From Catenaria anguillulae PL171 (Eukaryota > Blastocladiomycota > Blastocladiomycetes > Blastocladiales > Catenariaceae): a stretch of 21,509 nucleotides of DNA. The position numbers were made by a program, and so were the translations under genes. The notes below the pieces were generated by a model. It saw nothing but the letters and a program-made list of their open reading frames with translations, ran no database searches and had not been told where the DNA came from. The stretch spans positions 1-21,509 of the forward strand of contig MCFL01000353.1 in the NCBI GenBank assembly GCA_002102555.1, read 5' to 3'. Shown here piece by piece: positions 9,116 to 18,189 of the stretch. Within the stretch, counting starts at the first letter, position 1; every line of letters starts with the position of its first letter.

Positions 9116-10590
9116 CGATTAGCTTTCGCATTTCCGCGAGCATCTCCCTGCACTTGGCCTCGCCGTGACTGCTTTTGTCCAACGCAGCCGTCCAGGCTGC
9201 CAACATCATGCCAAACAACTTGCTGTTCCTTGCTTCCGCCTCCTCCATACGGCGGCTGCTGCCCTTCATGTCATTGACCGCACGCTCGAGTCTCGTGACC
9301 GTCGCCTTCAATTCGGCATTGCTCGCCCTCAGCTCGGCATTTTCAGCGGTCAACTCCGCAACGCACCTTGATTCGCCCTCACCTCGTCCCGTTGTGGCGT
9401 CACGCACTAAACCTGCACCACCGCCCGCCGCCGCCAAATACGATCGGCCGGCCACCACGTGCCCATCACCTTGGCTCCCCGCTGCACGTTGCACGGCCCG
9501 CTCTTTTGCGGCATCCTGAGGGGCACACCATTCTTTCCACGCACCACACTGGGCACGGACGTGGTCATGCCCAGCACACGAAAAGCACAACCGTGTCGCC
9601 CGCTTGTACACTTGAATTCGCGCACCATTCAAACGGAACCGCCCATCGTTTTGCAGAAGCGTGTCACGGGCCTCACGGTTTCCAGCGCGCCACAGCACAA
9701 ACGAGAAGTCCCGCGACCGGTTGTTATCCACCGCAATCACCCGGCCGCTGACGCCATCCACGTCCAGCGTGTTAAGGCTGGTTGATTGCTTCCCGTCCGA
9801 CCACCACACGCACCGTCACATCGGTATCTTTATAGTTTTTCTTGAATCTTCCAGCGTCTCATACAGGGACGTGTACTGATTCCCAAAGAACAACGGCGCC
9901 AGCAACCTTCGCCGCATCCCTGTCCGACACGGAGCGGAACGACACCTGCACAAATTTCGAGCCAAGACATCCACAGCCCTATGCGTGCTCACGACGCCCC
10001 ACTATCCATCAACAGCTTCGCAATCTCCTGCGGCCACTTCGCGCGGGAACCCGGCCCCGCCCAACCAACAATCCGGCCATCCATACCGTCCATGTTCACC
10101 CAGGCATGTTTGGTCACTTGGACCTCGCCGATGCCCTGCACACTCATTGTCGACAGCGGTTCGCCGGCGTACGAAAAGACGACCTTGAGCACATACTTGC
10201 CCGGCGTGCTCTTGTCCCCACTTGCTTTTCAAGTGGCGGTACTGGACCTGGTGGAAGTCCAGCGCCGCCGCTGCCGCCGCCTCGATGTTGATGTTGGCCC
10301 GCTTGCCTTTCGGGATTGAGAACGAGTATTCCTCGAGACGGCTGTCATCGATGCCAAAGTTCGGGCGGGGACCTTGCCCATTTGTGCGCAGCGCGGCGCA
10401 GCCAATCCGGGTACGGCCTCGCTTTGTGACCAGGGTGAACCCGTCGTTGTTGTTGTCGTCGTTTTGCGATCCGGTCGCCGTCTTAGGATCGCCGGTCGTG
10501 CGCCGTCATTGTTTATGTCTTGGCTCCATTGCCAGGGATCGGCGGGTTGGCCGTGCCACCATCAGCAGGCGGCACAGTTCCGGTGGACAT
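8877..10590 (-). pseudogene. ORF1 of LINE M: CCHC knuckle and coiled coil
   Basis: The likely start is ATG 10590 (MSTGTVPPADGG). The N-terminal half, in changing frames, includes GFTLVTKRGRTRIG and SFSIPKGKRANINIEAAA, then FVQVSFRSVSD at about 9960-9925. The long clean frame 9809-8877 (310 aa) has DFSFVLWRAGNREARD, a C-X2-C-X4-H-X4-C knuckle (RLCFSCAGHDHVRAQC) and a coiled coil rich in ENAELRASNAELKA repeats. It matches ORF1 of retroposon E block by block. At least three frame changes lie upstream of 9809. The last part overlaps the RNase H frame, suggesting the deletion joined ORF1 to the RT-RNase H linker. Confidence 0.78.
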
Positions 10591-10687
10591 GTCTGGCTAG
10601 AAGTGGCTGTTTGGTACTTGTCGATGAAATTGCGCAGAGTGACAAGTTTGCATTAAGTGCAGTACATTCATTTGCAGCATAGCGCAC

Positions 10688-12431
10688 GCCTCGTCACCAT
10701 CCCACTTGCGTACACGTACCCAATCTCAGCCAAGTCTCTCACAAAGCGTCGGGATGGTGTGGACGCGTATGTTGTTCTCGCGCCCAACCACGAATTGCCG
10801 GAGCACTGCCCGTACATGTCCAGTTTCTTCCCTGGGTATGTGCAAGACGATATGGATGTAGACAGCGACAACGGCAGTGACAACGACCGGTGCCACCGTC
10901 CAACCTTGGCCTACTCAGATCCTCCACTTGCGAATGTCACACCGGCCGTCACAGCACACCACAGCACGATCCTCGACTGTTGGACTGATGGCTCGTTGCG
11001 GCCTGCAACGGACACGGACAACGCCGCCATGGGGCTTGGCGCTCACTGCCCCAGCTTGACCTGGAAGTCATTGGCCGCTTGCCGCCTGCGCCAACCAGCT
11101 CATTGCGCCCCGAGATTGCTGCTATCATTGCCATTGTTGACAAGCTCCCTGCTGGATCGATGTGCGTGTTTTCTCAGACTCGGCTGTTGCTGTGCAGGTT
11201 GTTCCCATGTTTCTGGGCCTGCCCGATGCCAAGGCGATTGGGCCACGTCACCTGTCGCCACTGCACGACTTGTTACTTGTCCTTCGTGCACTGGTCAAGG
11301 AAAAGAAGCTCGTGCTGGATCTCGTGAAAGTCAAGGGCCATGATGGGAATGCAGGGAACAAGAAGGCTGACGAGCTTGCCCGTTGTGGTGCAAATTGCCG
11401 TGAATTACGCCTTTTCGCCACGGTTTCTGGCGCAATTGACTTTGGCGCGCTGGTGCAGGTAGGCCATGAGCTGGTGTATGCGCAGGTGGGCCGCGCAATT
11501 CGGTGTCAAGCACAGATACAATCCCGCATCGATTTGTACTCGCATATGCTCAAGTTGGTTGGGCAGCCTGATCTGATGGTGTTTGACGGGGCCATTCGCA
11601 ATGGTCGCAAGGCATCAGCCATGTCCGCATTGTTTGCCGACGACGCATCAGTCACGTTCCGCGTCAAGGTTTTGACGAGTCGCCTGCCAACTCGCGCTCA
11701 ACTCCACAAGTATTGGCCAGAGCGGGTGCCGTCCCCAAATTGTGTGCTCTGCGGTGCTCTCGACATCAACACATTGGCTCAAGTGTCGCACACTTGCCAA
11801 CATACTCTGGACATGCCATTGGATGTGCACGAACAAGTTGTGGAGCTGCTACGGCGCCGCAGGATGACGGCACACCAAGCGGCAGCAAAGACACTCGTCG
11901 AGCGGCTAATGGATCCAGCCAATTACGGGCACTGCAGCATGCGTAGTCGAGGTGCGCCTGCAACAACAATTTCCCAACCTCGTATCTATCCTCGCGCAAT
12001 TGTCTCAATCGCTTCCACGACCATCCAAACTGTGCTGTGGAAGGAGCGTTGCAGGCTTGTTGGACCGATCGAGCAACGCATGCCAGAAAACCCGCTTGTG
12101 GCCCGGCAGCCCTGTCAATGTCCCCACTGTCAGGAGGCAGGCGCCCCAGTGGCCCACGTCGCCCATGAACCTTGCGCTTGTTGCCGCACATTACATCTAC
12201 GAGTGCCACGCTGGCTGCCCGCCCCTTGTTGGCTCCTCCTCAGCCTCGTATGCACCGGTTTCCTTTGGCGAATGGCGGTTCCACGGCACTTTCCCAGGGC
12301 TCTCAACCCCCAGGTTTGGGTTCGGACACTCACAGCAACGCTTTGCTACCTGTGTCGGGGTACAGTCGGGTACACATTCTGTTTTTGTCCCCTTGCTTTC
12401 TCCAACTGCTGCCTCTGCGCGTATGGCGTAA
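10688..12431 (+). pseudogene. LINE R ORF2 C-terminal part (RNase H + finger + C-terminal module), frame broken
   Basis: It encodes the same protein segment as LINE L, and the RNase H and finger motifs are recognisable, but the frame changes repeatedly because single bases are absent relative to L: around 11052, 11160, 11404 (two), 11430, 11765 (two), 11819, 11853, 11923 (two), 11998 and 12157 (two). The base at 11853 restores the reading expected from LINE M, so there L has the extra base. The C-terminal CQCPHC and AAHYIYECHAG parts lie at about 12115-12210, and the stop is TAA 12429-12431. Confidence 0.85.
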
Positions 12432-12587
12432 CCTTCCCTTGTCCTCGTATGCTCACCGTTGTTTTGACTCTGCTTCCCTTTATTTGACTTCGAACTTTCT
12501 TGGTTCTCTGTTGCATGTTGTTCATTTTGTGCATCCGTGATGTGGTTGAATGTCGACCTCAGACCCTGTTACTTTCCGTCTGCTTAC

Positions 12588-12628
12588 TTTTTTTTTCCAA
12601 TCGCTACTGCATGCATTAAGACGTGAAT
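12588..12628 (-). mobile_element. Right-arm copy of the 41-bp nested LINE 3'-end insertion
   Basis: T9 followed by the reverse complement of the LINE-B tail core, flanked by CTTTCCGTCTGCTTAC at 12572-12587 and 12629-12644. It is identical to the left-arm insertion, so it was already present in the common source of L and R. Confidence 0.87.
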
Positions 12629-12644
12629 CTTTCCGTCTGCTTAC

Positions 12645-12657
12645 TTCTTCTTCTTCT

Positions 12658-12709
<52 letters not shown>

Positions 12710-12714
12710 CTCTT
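12645..12714. repeat. (CTT)n / (CT)n microsatellite in the 3' UTR of LINE R
   Basis: Mirror of the tract at 3461-3529, shorter by one CT unit. Confidence 0.88.
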
Positions 12715-13005
12715 CTCTACCTTGCCCTCTCTGTTGTCCCATGGCCAAGTGCCCCTACCACCAATTGCTTGCCATTTTCTCTGCTTGCTCTTGTCATCCG
12801 TTGAGTGTCTTGGATCTGTGACCTTCCTGCTCTTGTACCTTCTTTCAAGACTTCTGTGTTGGTTTTCAGCTTCAATACATGTGGTAGTGATCCAAAAAAA
12901 AAAACTCACCCTAGGCTTCTCATTCTGACCACCTTTAGTTTGAACACTTCTCCTTTCTCCCTCCCCTCCCTTCCCCACTATTGCCAACCGCTCCTCCCAT
13001 TGTGT

Positions 13006-13020
13006 TGTGTGCTTGTTGCT
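13006..13020 (+). repeat. SINE target-site duplication, left copy
   Basis: TGTGTGCTTGTTGCT, identical to 13271-13285 and present once at 1309-1323 in the uninterrupted LINE A1. Confidence 0.92.
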
Positions 13021-13270
13021 TTTTTTTTTTTTTACATTTAACCTCAGACAATTCCACTTATAATGACATTCAAGCACACAACCACACACGACACAATTGC
13101 TTGGAAGATGGTAAGGGAGCTTGGGATGTCTTGTGCTTTGACATAGGCATGACCACAGGAGGGCCATGCAATGCTTGTCTTGGGAGGACCAAGCGACTTG
13201 GGTGGGTTCGAACCCACAACCTTTGCCTTGCAAGGCGGGAGTGTTACCACTGTGCCAAAACCACTTGGCT
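13021..13270 (-). mobile_element. tRNA-derived SINE (~250 bp)
   Basis: On the minus strand the element begins near 13270 with a tRNA-like head: A-box TGGCACAGTGG (plus-strand 13257-13247) and B-box GGTTCGAACCC within a perfect T-arm GTGGGTTCGAACCCAC (about 13217-13202), 32 nt apart, the normal spacing for RNA polymerase III promoters. The anticodon-loop-like segment is TTGCAAG, but the anticodon and acceptor stems pair poorly, so this is not a working tRNA. An unrelated body of about 155 nt and an A-tail (T-run 13021-13033) follow. It is flanked by TGTGTGCTTGTTGCT at 13006-13020 and 13271-13285. LINE A1 at 1309-1323 shows the unoccupied site with one copy. Confidence 0.92.
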
Positions 13271-13285
13271 TGTGTGCTTGTTGCT
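13271..13285 (+). repeat. SINE target-site duplication, right copy
   Basis: TGTGTGCTTGTTGCT; the A1-family 3' UTR resumes immediately after it (GCCCCTGGCAGG, compare GCCCCCAGG in A1). Confidence 0.92.
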
Positions 13286-13559
13286 GCCCCTGGCAGGTGT
13301 ATTCTAAGTATCTGTTTGAATTAACCCCCTTTCCCTTCCTGTTTAGGTGTTCAGATCTGATACAATTTCACAAATACATGCAATGTGGTTAACCAAAAAA
13401 AAAGGACAAGCTTTCATGCCAGCCACTGCGTGGCCAGGCGTCGAATGGAGCTTTCATGCAGAACAACCCAAGGCATTATATTGATACATAGTACACCGTG
13501 GATGATCAGACAGCACGTCATAGTATTGAAGCAATCAGAAGCAAGGTTGAGTGGAAGTA

Positions 13560-13985
13560 ACAATTAGTTGATCGAGGTTTGGTTGGTTGGGTCTTCCAAC
13601 CTGGCACGCTTCACAGTGTCACGATTGATGTCATCCTTGGCTTGGCGCTTCAGCTCGTTGTGTGGGCACCAGGCAATGTATTAAGGGAAACGTCCAGGGT
13701 GGCATTCTTGTCGCGGTATGCACTCACCTTCGTGAGTTCACCCGAGACCAAAACAGTGTCGCCGACAATTCATGTGATTGGTTACCCACTCCATTGGACA
13801 TGTTCGATGGCAGGAATGTTGCAGAACGACATGTCAGCATGAAGCACGTGAGACGTGTTGCAGGTCAGTTCGAAGATGGATGTCTCAAGCGGCGATCACA
13901 AACATCTCTGTGCGTCACAACAAAAACTGCTCCGGTTTTCGCGGCTTCATCAATGGTGGTAACACACATTGGGCAAGCCAATGAG
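13560..13985 (-). pseudogene. Unrecognised decayed coding sequence, possibly OB-fold-like
   Basis: I do not recognise this gene. Minus-strand frames give protein-like pieces in order: ACPMCVTTIDEAAKTGAVFV with a Cys pair, FELTCNTSHVLHADMSFCNI, and VGDTVLVSGELTKVSAYRDK, each in a different frame and separated by short breaks. The last piece has the alternating hydrophobic/Gly pattern of OB folds such as RPA, but that is only an impression. It lies just downstream of the Pif1-type helicase remnant on the same strand and could be its C-terminal extension or a neighbouring domain of the same mobile element. Confidence 0.3.
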
Positions 13986-13989
13986 CTCA

Positions 13990-15165
13990 TGGGAGTCTCC
14001 ACTCTCACTGTCATCTGTCAAGCCACTGGCAAGCATATCAGACCCTGAGGAAGAGATATCAGAATGGCGGCAAAACGTCCGACAGCAACATAGAGTTGGC
14101 TGTGCGAGAATGGTAAAGTGCGCAAATCCAGCGCAGCACGGTCCAAAGTGAGGCCTTGCGCACGATTGACAGTGACAGATATCCAATCAAAGCGGGAACT
14201 GCAGATGGTGAATCGAAAACTCTGGAAGGGCACTTCAATCTCGAACCAAACCTGCGGAATGTGAGTGATGGTGTTCGTCTTGAGCACATGAATGGTGAGC
14301 AAATGCCGCTCAATCCTGAGGACCTCGACAGGGGTGTTGAGCAAACCATCGGCTGCTGACATGTTGCGCATGAGTAGGCAATATGAACCGGCTTGAGCTG
14401 CAAAGTGTGTGGCAGGGCAGAGTGGTCAAAGACTGTCGCAACAAAAGTCCTCTGTGAGCAGCGGATGGTTGGTGTTGTTGCCGCCAAGCTTGTAGGAGGC
14501 AGTCAGCTCCATGGCGTCGCCTGGAACCCGAGCAAGAAGCGAAGCGTTGATATCGTTCACATTCGAGTTGTGGAAACAATGATTGCTCAACGATGAATGT
14601 CTGGGATGCGAGTGGGAACCGGATCTTGGAACAGCTCTGGGTAGACAAATGTGGCAGCCACCATTGGATCTTGTGTTGTTGCAACGCCCGGGACATTCAA
14701 TTGGATGTCAAAGTGCGCGCCCAGCGGGTGGTTATCAGCAGGCAGTGCCCAGCCGACGCTGTCAACAAATCGCGACCATACTGGATCAGACGCATCACGC
14801 ATCAGGCACGACAAATTCAACGTTGTGACGTGCGATTCCCACCATGTGGGGATATGGTCGTAGTTGCTCGAGCGATCCTGGTTGGAGTTTTGTGGCCGGC
14901 GGCGTCCAGGGGAAGGTGACGGCGAAGGCTCATTCCAAGGGGGACAGTGGCGGCGACAGCTCATGTCAAGTCGGGGACAGCAGCGGCGACGGCGGCGGTG
15001 ATGAAGGCGGCTCACTTGGAATGTCGTCAAAGGATGTGGTTGAGGCGTGCCAGCGGCAGAAGGGAATGCCGAGTCACCCAAAGTCATCCAATCGAAAGCG
15101 GCCTCGTCTCTTGCTTCACGCTCAGCGTCAAGCAATAGATCCGTGCGGGATAGCTTGTCCAAGCC
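13990..15165 (-). pseudogene. Pif1-type helicase C-terminal half, decayed, plausibly Helitron-derived
   Basis: Reading 5' to 3' on the minus strand the pieces match the usual Pif1/Helitron helicase order: HVTTLNLSCLMRDASDPVWS (like L..NMR......F), FVDSVG, VYPELF, NVNDINASLLARVPGDAMEL (like N..V..IN...L..LPG), HTLQLKP, LMRNMSAADGLLNTPVEVLR (like LLRNLD...GLCNGT) and SVTVNRAQGLTLDRAALDL with FSHSQLYVAVGR at about 14180-14075, the final helicase motif with Arg in place of the usual Lys. Walker A and B motifs were not found. There is a stop near 14430 and several frame changes, and Ser/Arg/Pro-rich sequence near 14870-15040 looks like an insertion or linker. Helitron transposases and cellular Pif1 share this fold; no Rep domain or Helitron ends were seen. 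Confidence 0.72.
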
Positions 15166-17990
15166 TGCGCAACGTCATGAGTGGAGTGTCCTTCTCTCGT
15201 CCAGCTCTGAGGCTCAAAGATCTCGAAAGCACTTGTACCAATCCCCGGCACAATTGGGCCATCCTCGTCGCCACTGGCCACCCGAGCCGACACATGCGAT
15301 TCTGCGTGGCATCTCGGTTGGAGGAGCGAAGTACGGCGGCGAGCAAAGGCGTTGTTTGTGAAGTGGAGGAGATGGGGCTGGGATCAAACGGGCGGCGGCC
15401 GATTGCTGTGCACGGGCCAGAAGCTCGGCGGGATCGATGCGGCGTCGGTTTGAGGGGGCGGTATTCATGTCAAAGTTTTCATGTATTTGAAATTGGCATT
15501 GAAATGACAGTGGCCAAACGAAGGGAACACGAAGCAGCTGGTTCAGGGCGGAGGTGGGGAGGGCACGTTGTGATGAGCAGCCAGGGGATCGGCGTTGGGT
15601 GAGCGTGTTGGATCGGCAGACCGTGTTCGGAGCGTTGGCTTGAGTGGCTTGAAGCAGATCTGAGGCAGTGTGTCAGGTACGTTTCAGGAGAAGGCCTAAT
15701 GTCTTTGGATTTGGATTCCAGACTCCCCTTGCAGACCCCTGGCCGCTCAAACAACAAATGCACTGCCGAAAACTCATGTCATAAACCGGAAAATATTGAC
15801 ATGCACCGTTAATCATGAATCATGAACGTCAAGAGCTGAACTGCGCGACTAGTCAGAGCAAGGCGGAAAAGCATGGGCGAATTGATGGCTCAGCTGGGGA
15901 GAATGAAGTCACCACGCATATGAAGCAACATGTTTCATGACGGTAAGTCAGAGACGCAGGATCTGACTTCTTTCAAGTGATGAACTTGATGAGCATTTCA
16001 TCGTGCTCAAGCAATGCTTACTATGCTTGACGAAACGCTGCGTGGGGAAGCCAGCCATCCGATCGAGCACCAAGCCTGCCGATCACCTCGAATCACCACC
16101 GCCAACACCACTTGGACCAACAAGCTTTCAAATCTCTCGTAACCCACAGATAGTGTCATCTATGCATTGCCGTTCATACCATGTCTTCTGCGCGGCTGCG
16201 CCCTTTGCCCAGGAGCCTTGTCATGATAGGCTTCCTGCCACAGAATGGCGGCGCTTCCAAGCGCGAAAGCTTCCATTCTAGCCTGGTGGCCTCAGGCAAC
16301 TCTGTGCGTTGCACCGACGGCGCATCTCCCCAACTTGGCCCAGCGGGCTGTGCTTACTGCAACCCACGATGTGTGCAACGCATGCAGGTGAATCGTCCCT
16401 CGACACGATACACGGCATTTGGTACGACATTCAGAGTTCGACTGGCTGCGTTCTCATATGCCAGAGCCAGCGAAATCGCTTGACCACAGGCTGTACATCA
16501 GGATTACGCACACTTACCTCGCATTTGGCACATGAAAATCGCTTTTATTGTCATCGCCGTGCGGGAACATGGTTTGCTTTGTTGTGCGGTCATGTTGCCC
16601 GACAGTGACTCAGCGTTCTGCTGAGGTTCTCGTTGCCCTATTGTTTCCCAAGTTCTCCGGAGTCTGCAGCATTGTTTCGGCGCTCCACACGGCGTCACCC
16701 ACTCACTCGGACAGTCTTGTGTTTTTCGAATGGATGGCGAGGACGATCGGATGATGTGTGATCTGGCAGCTTGTCGGCTTGTTTGGTTTGCCTTGGATGT
16801 TGGATGATGGTTGGGCTGCGAGATCGACGGAGCTGTTGGGATTGGGAAGTGCTTGTGTCGATGATATTGATCCATTTGTGTGCAGCGAAGACGAATTCGC
16901 TGGCAGAAAATAAAGCCGAGTTTTCTGCAGGCATCCTGAGTTCTGGGATCTTGAGCGTGAGCCGCTGTGGCCAAGCAGGGACAGCAGGTACTTATGCTGT
17001 TGGGTGAGTGGGTCACACACAACCTCGGCCATACTTCACAACGGGCATGGATGGTAATCAGGGGTCCTAAGAGGATGATATGTGCGTGGTTGGCATGTGG
17101 ATGTCTGACGTCCATGACGGCCACGAGGCCAAGAGCGATCATGGTTCTGGTACTAGAGTAAATCTTAATCGTCGATGAGTCGTGGACAAAGATTTTCAAC
17201 GTCCAGCTGATTGATTGTGATGATTGGGTTTGTGTCGCGAGTGCTTTGGCTCAATTTTTCGTCAACCACTCTCTATCACTGCGAGTCCAAAGTACCAGCA
17301 ATCATTCCTCCACTGCCATGGGTATGTCATTTCGCACGCACGGATATCGCCCCATGTCCCTTGTCGTCGCGGGCGTGCTGCTCGGTTGCGTTTCAGGTTG
17401 GGGTGGCCATTGGAGGTTGACAGCGGGAGCAAGCACATGAGCAGCAACCGCGGCCGAGCAAGGACCCGAATAGGCTAGCGGCCCCCAAGAATGAGACAAT
17501 CTACAAGGCCATGTATCTGCCAAGTGTCACTCCTGGCACCACGCACGCCGCGCAATCCGCTCCCCGGCCTCGCTCCTACCGCCGCCCATGCCCGCCACCC
17601 TTTGCCTTGGTGATCATACCGCCGTCGTCACAACCCGGCTGGCGGCACGGCTCGCCTGCCTCGGAGAGCCTTGACTGCCTCTCTGCAACGCATTATCCCC
17701 ATGACCGGAGTTACGCTCCCCAGACCGTGCCCCCAAGCCAAGCTCGCTGGCCCACCGCGCAACTTGTCGCCCCGGACCTTGTGCTCATGGACTAAATCGC
17801 CGCAGAACTGCCGTCTTCATGTCCTCAGCGTCCGGCACTTTTGCTTTACGGGTCAGGGCGCTTATGCCTTTGTCGCTGTGGGCACCCGGTTGCTCGACTG
17901 ACGGACGGATGACCGTCTCGCCTCCCCCCCCCCCCCAACTCTCACCTCCCCTTTTGCGCTCGAGTTCGCTCATACTGTATCGTGTTTCTG
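15166..17990. other. Long intergenic stretch with no supported gene
   Basis: Both strands contain only short frames without recognisable motifs; the longest (16504-17199, minus) is His/Ser/Thr-rich and lacks domain-like patterning. Composition changes near 17460-17500, from mixed, AT-richer sequence to GC- and C-rich sequence that continues to the CHD1-like gene, including a C-run at about 17925-17937. That last part may hold the promoter and 5' leader of the CHD1-like gene. The part next to 15170 may include further upstream remains of the helicase element, but I could not align any motif. Confidence 0.5.
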
Positions 17991-18001
17991 ACCTGTCCGT
18001 G

Positions 18002-18111
18002 ACCGCCACACGCCGGCCACAGATTTTCCGGATATTCCAGCAAGTGACCTCGACCTTGGGCCTCGTCGGTCTGCCCGTCAGCGCCGCCCAGCGGCAAGTT
18101 ACGCAGTCGTT
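18002..18111 (+). other. Possible upstream coding exon of the CHD1-like gene
   Basis: In phase with the exon at 18190, this stretch reads as TDFPDIPASDLDLGPRRSAR then QRRPAASYAVV and joins to DSESDTEPSNMV, similar in style to the later STRRKAAISYAENG...SESDASES part. A GTATGT donor at 18112 and CTCCTTCCAG at 18180-18189 bound a 78-bp intron. No in-frame ATG lies within it, and a stop lies just upstream at about 17990, so a further 5' exon would be needed. If it is not coding, translation starts at ATG 18220. Confidence 0.5.
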
Positions 18112-18189
18112 GTATGTTCACATGTCCGCACTCATTGATGGTGTCGCCACCCAAACTCAGTACCGTGATGCGCATTATTCTCCTTCCAG
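18112..18189 (+). other. Putative intron (78 bp), CHD1-like gene
   Basis: GTATGT donor and TTCCAG acceptor, similar in length to the three introns fixed by conserved protein sequence. Confidence 0.5.

Larger units (their letters stand above)
7386..10687 (-). mobile_element. LINE derivative 'M': ORF1 plus RNase H/zinc finger, lacking RT and endonuclease
   Basis: Read on the minus strand, it has a leader upstream of ATG 10590, ORF1 (10590-8877), an RNase H plus zf-RVT-like segment (9115-7416), a tail (GACTGCATAGCTCAG) and a 17-nt A-tail (T-run 7386-7402). The ORF1 frame and the RNase H frame overlap by about 240 nt, and nothing between them resembles EN or RT. M is therefore an internally deleted LINE derivative. 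Its 5' end abuts the 5' end of copy R exactly, head to head, at 10687/10688. No target-site duplication was found. Its protein is clearly homologous to L and R but much more diverged than L is from R. Confidence 0.83.
10688..12904 (+). mobile_element. LINE 'R', near-identical inverted copy of LINE L
   Basis: This copy matches the reverse complement of 3261-5500, including the tail ATACATGTGGTAGTGATCC and an A-tail at 12894-12904. It is truncated 78 bp further 3' than L. The 5' edge touches LINE M; the 3' A-tail touches the A1-family fragment at 12905 with no DNA between. No separate target-site duplication is visible. High identity to L implies recent copying, either by two retrotranspositions from one source or by inverted duplication. 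Confidence 0.9.
10688..12904 (+). repeat. Right arm of the ~2.2-kb inverted repeat
   Basis: Partner of 3261-5500, with a spacer of about 5.2 kb. Transcription through both arms could form a long hairpin RNA. See the left-arm entry for the differences. Confidence 0.93.
12905..13404 (+). mobile_element. A1-family LINE fragment: 3' UTR and A-tail only, split by a SINE
   Basis: Apart from the SINE, this aligns with 1208-1432 of LINE A1 (CTCACCCT... to ACATGCAATGTGGTTAACC) and ends in A10 (13395-13404). It starts at the last A of LINE R. It is either a 5'-truncated copy that landed beside R's A-tail or the primed 3' half of a template-switch chimera with R. It has no coding capacity. Confidence 0.87.

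Noticed and set aside
13189-13270. A host tRNA gene (TTGCAAG anticodon-like loop, perfect T-arm)
   Set aside because: The acceptor and anticodon stems do not pair well, and the segment is the head of a larger A-tailed unit with target-site duplications. It is a SINE head.
13021-13404. Shared GGTTAA before the A-tail of the SINE and of the A1-family LINE as proof of a LINE-SINE pair
   Set aside because: The match is only six bases. It could be a real shared 3' end, but it cannot be told from chance.
10640-13430. Similarity of GACAAGTTTGCATT (about 10641) and GACAAGCTTTCATG (about 13406) as a target-site duplication for R plus the A1 fragment
   Set aside because: Only the first six bases match cleanly, and about 35 bp of unexplained sequence would lie between the left copy and the start of R. 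It is too weak to claim.
14844-15602. 252-residue plus-strand open frame
   Set aside because: It overlaps the Pif1-type helicase pieces on the opposite strand, which carry real motifs; this frame has none.
16504-17199. 231-residue minus-strand open frame
   Set aside because: It has no domain-like pattern, a biased His/Ser/Thr/Gln composition and no conserved motif; other frames overlap it. I do not call it a gene.
17511-17795. Pro/Ser-rich 94-residue plus-strand frame upstream of the CHD1-like gene
   Set aside because: It is in GC-rich sequence, where chance frames are common, and has no motif. It could be an upstream leader or exon, but nothing supports that.
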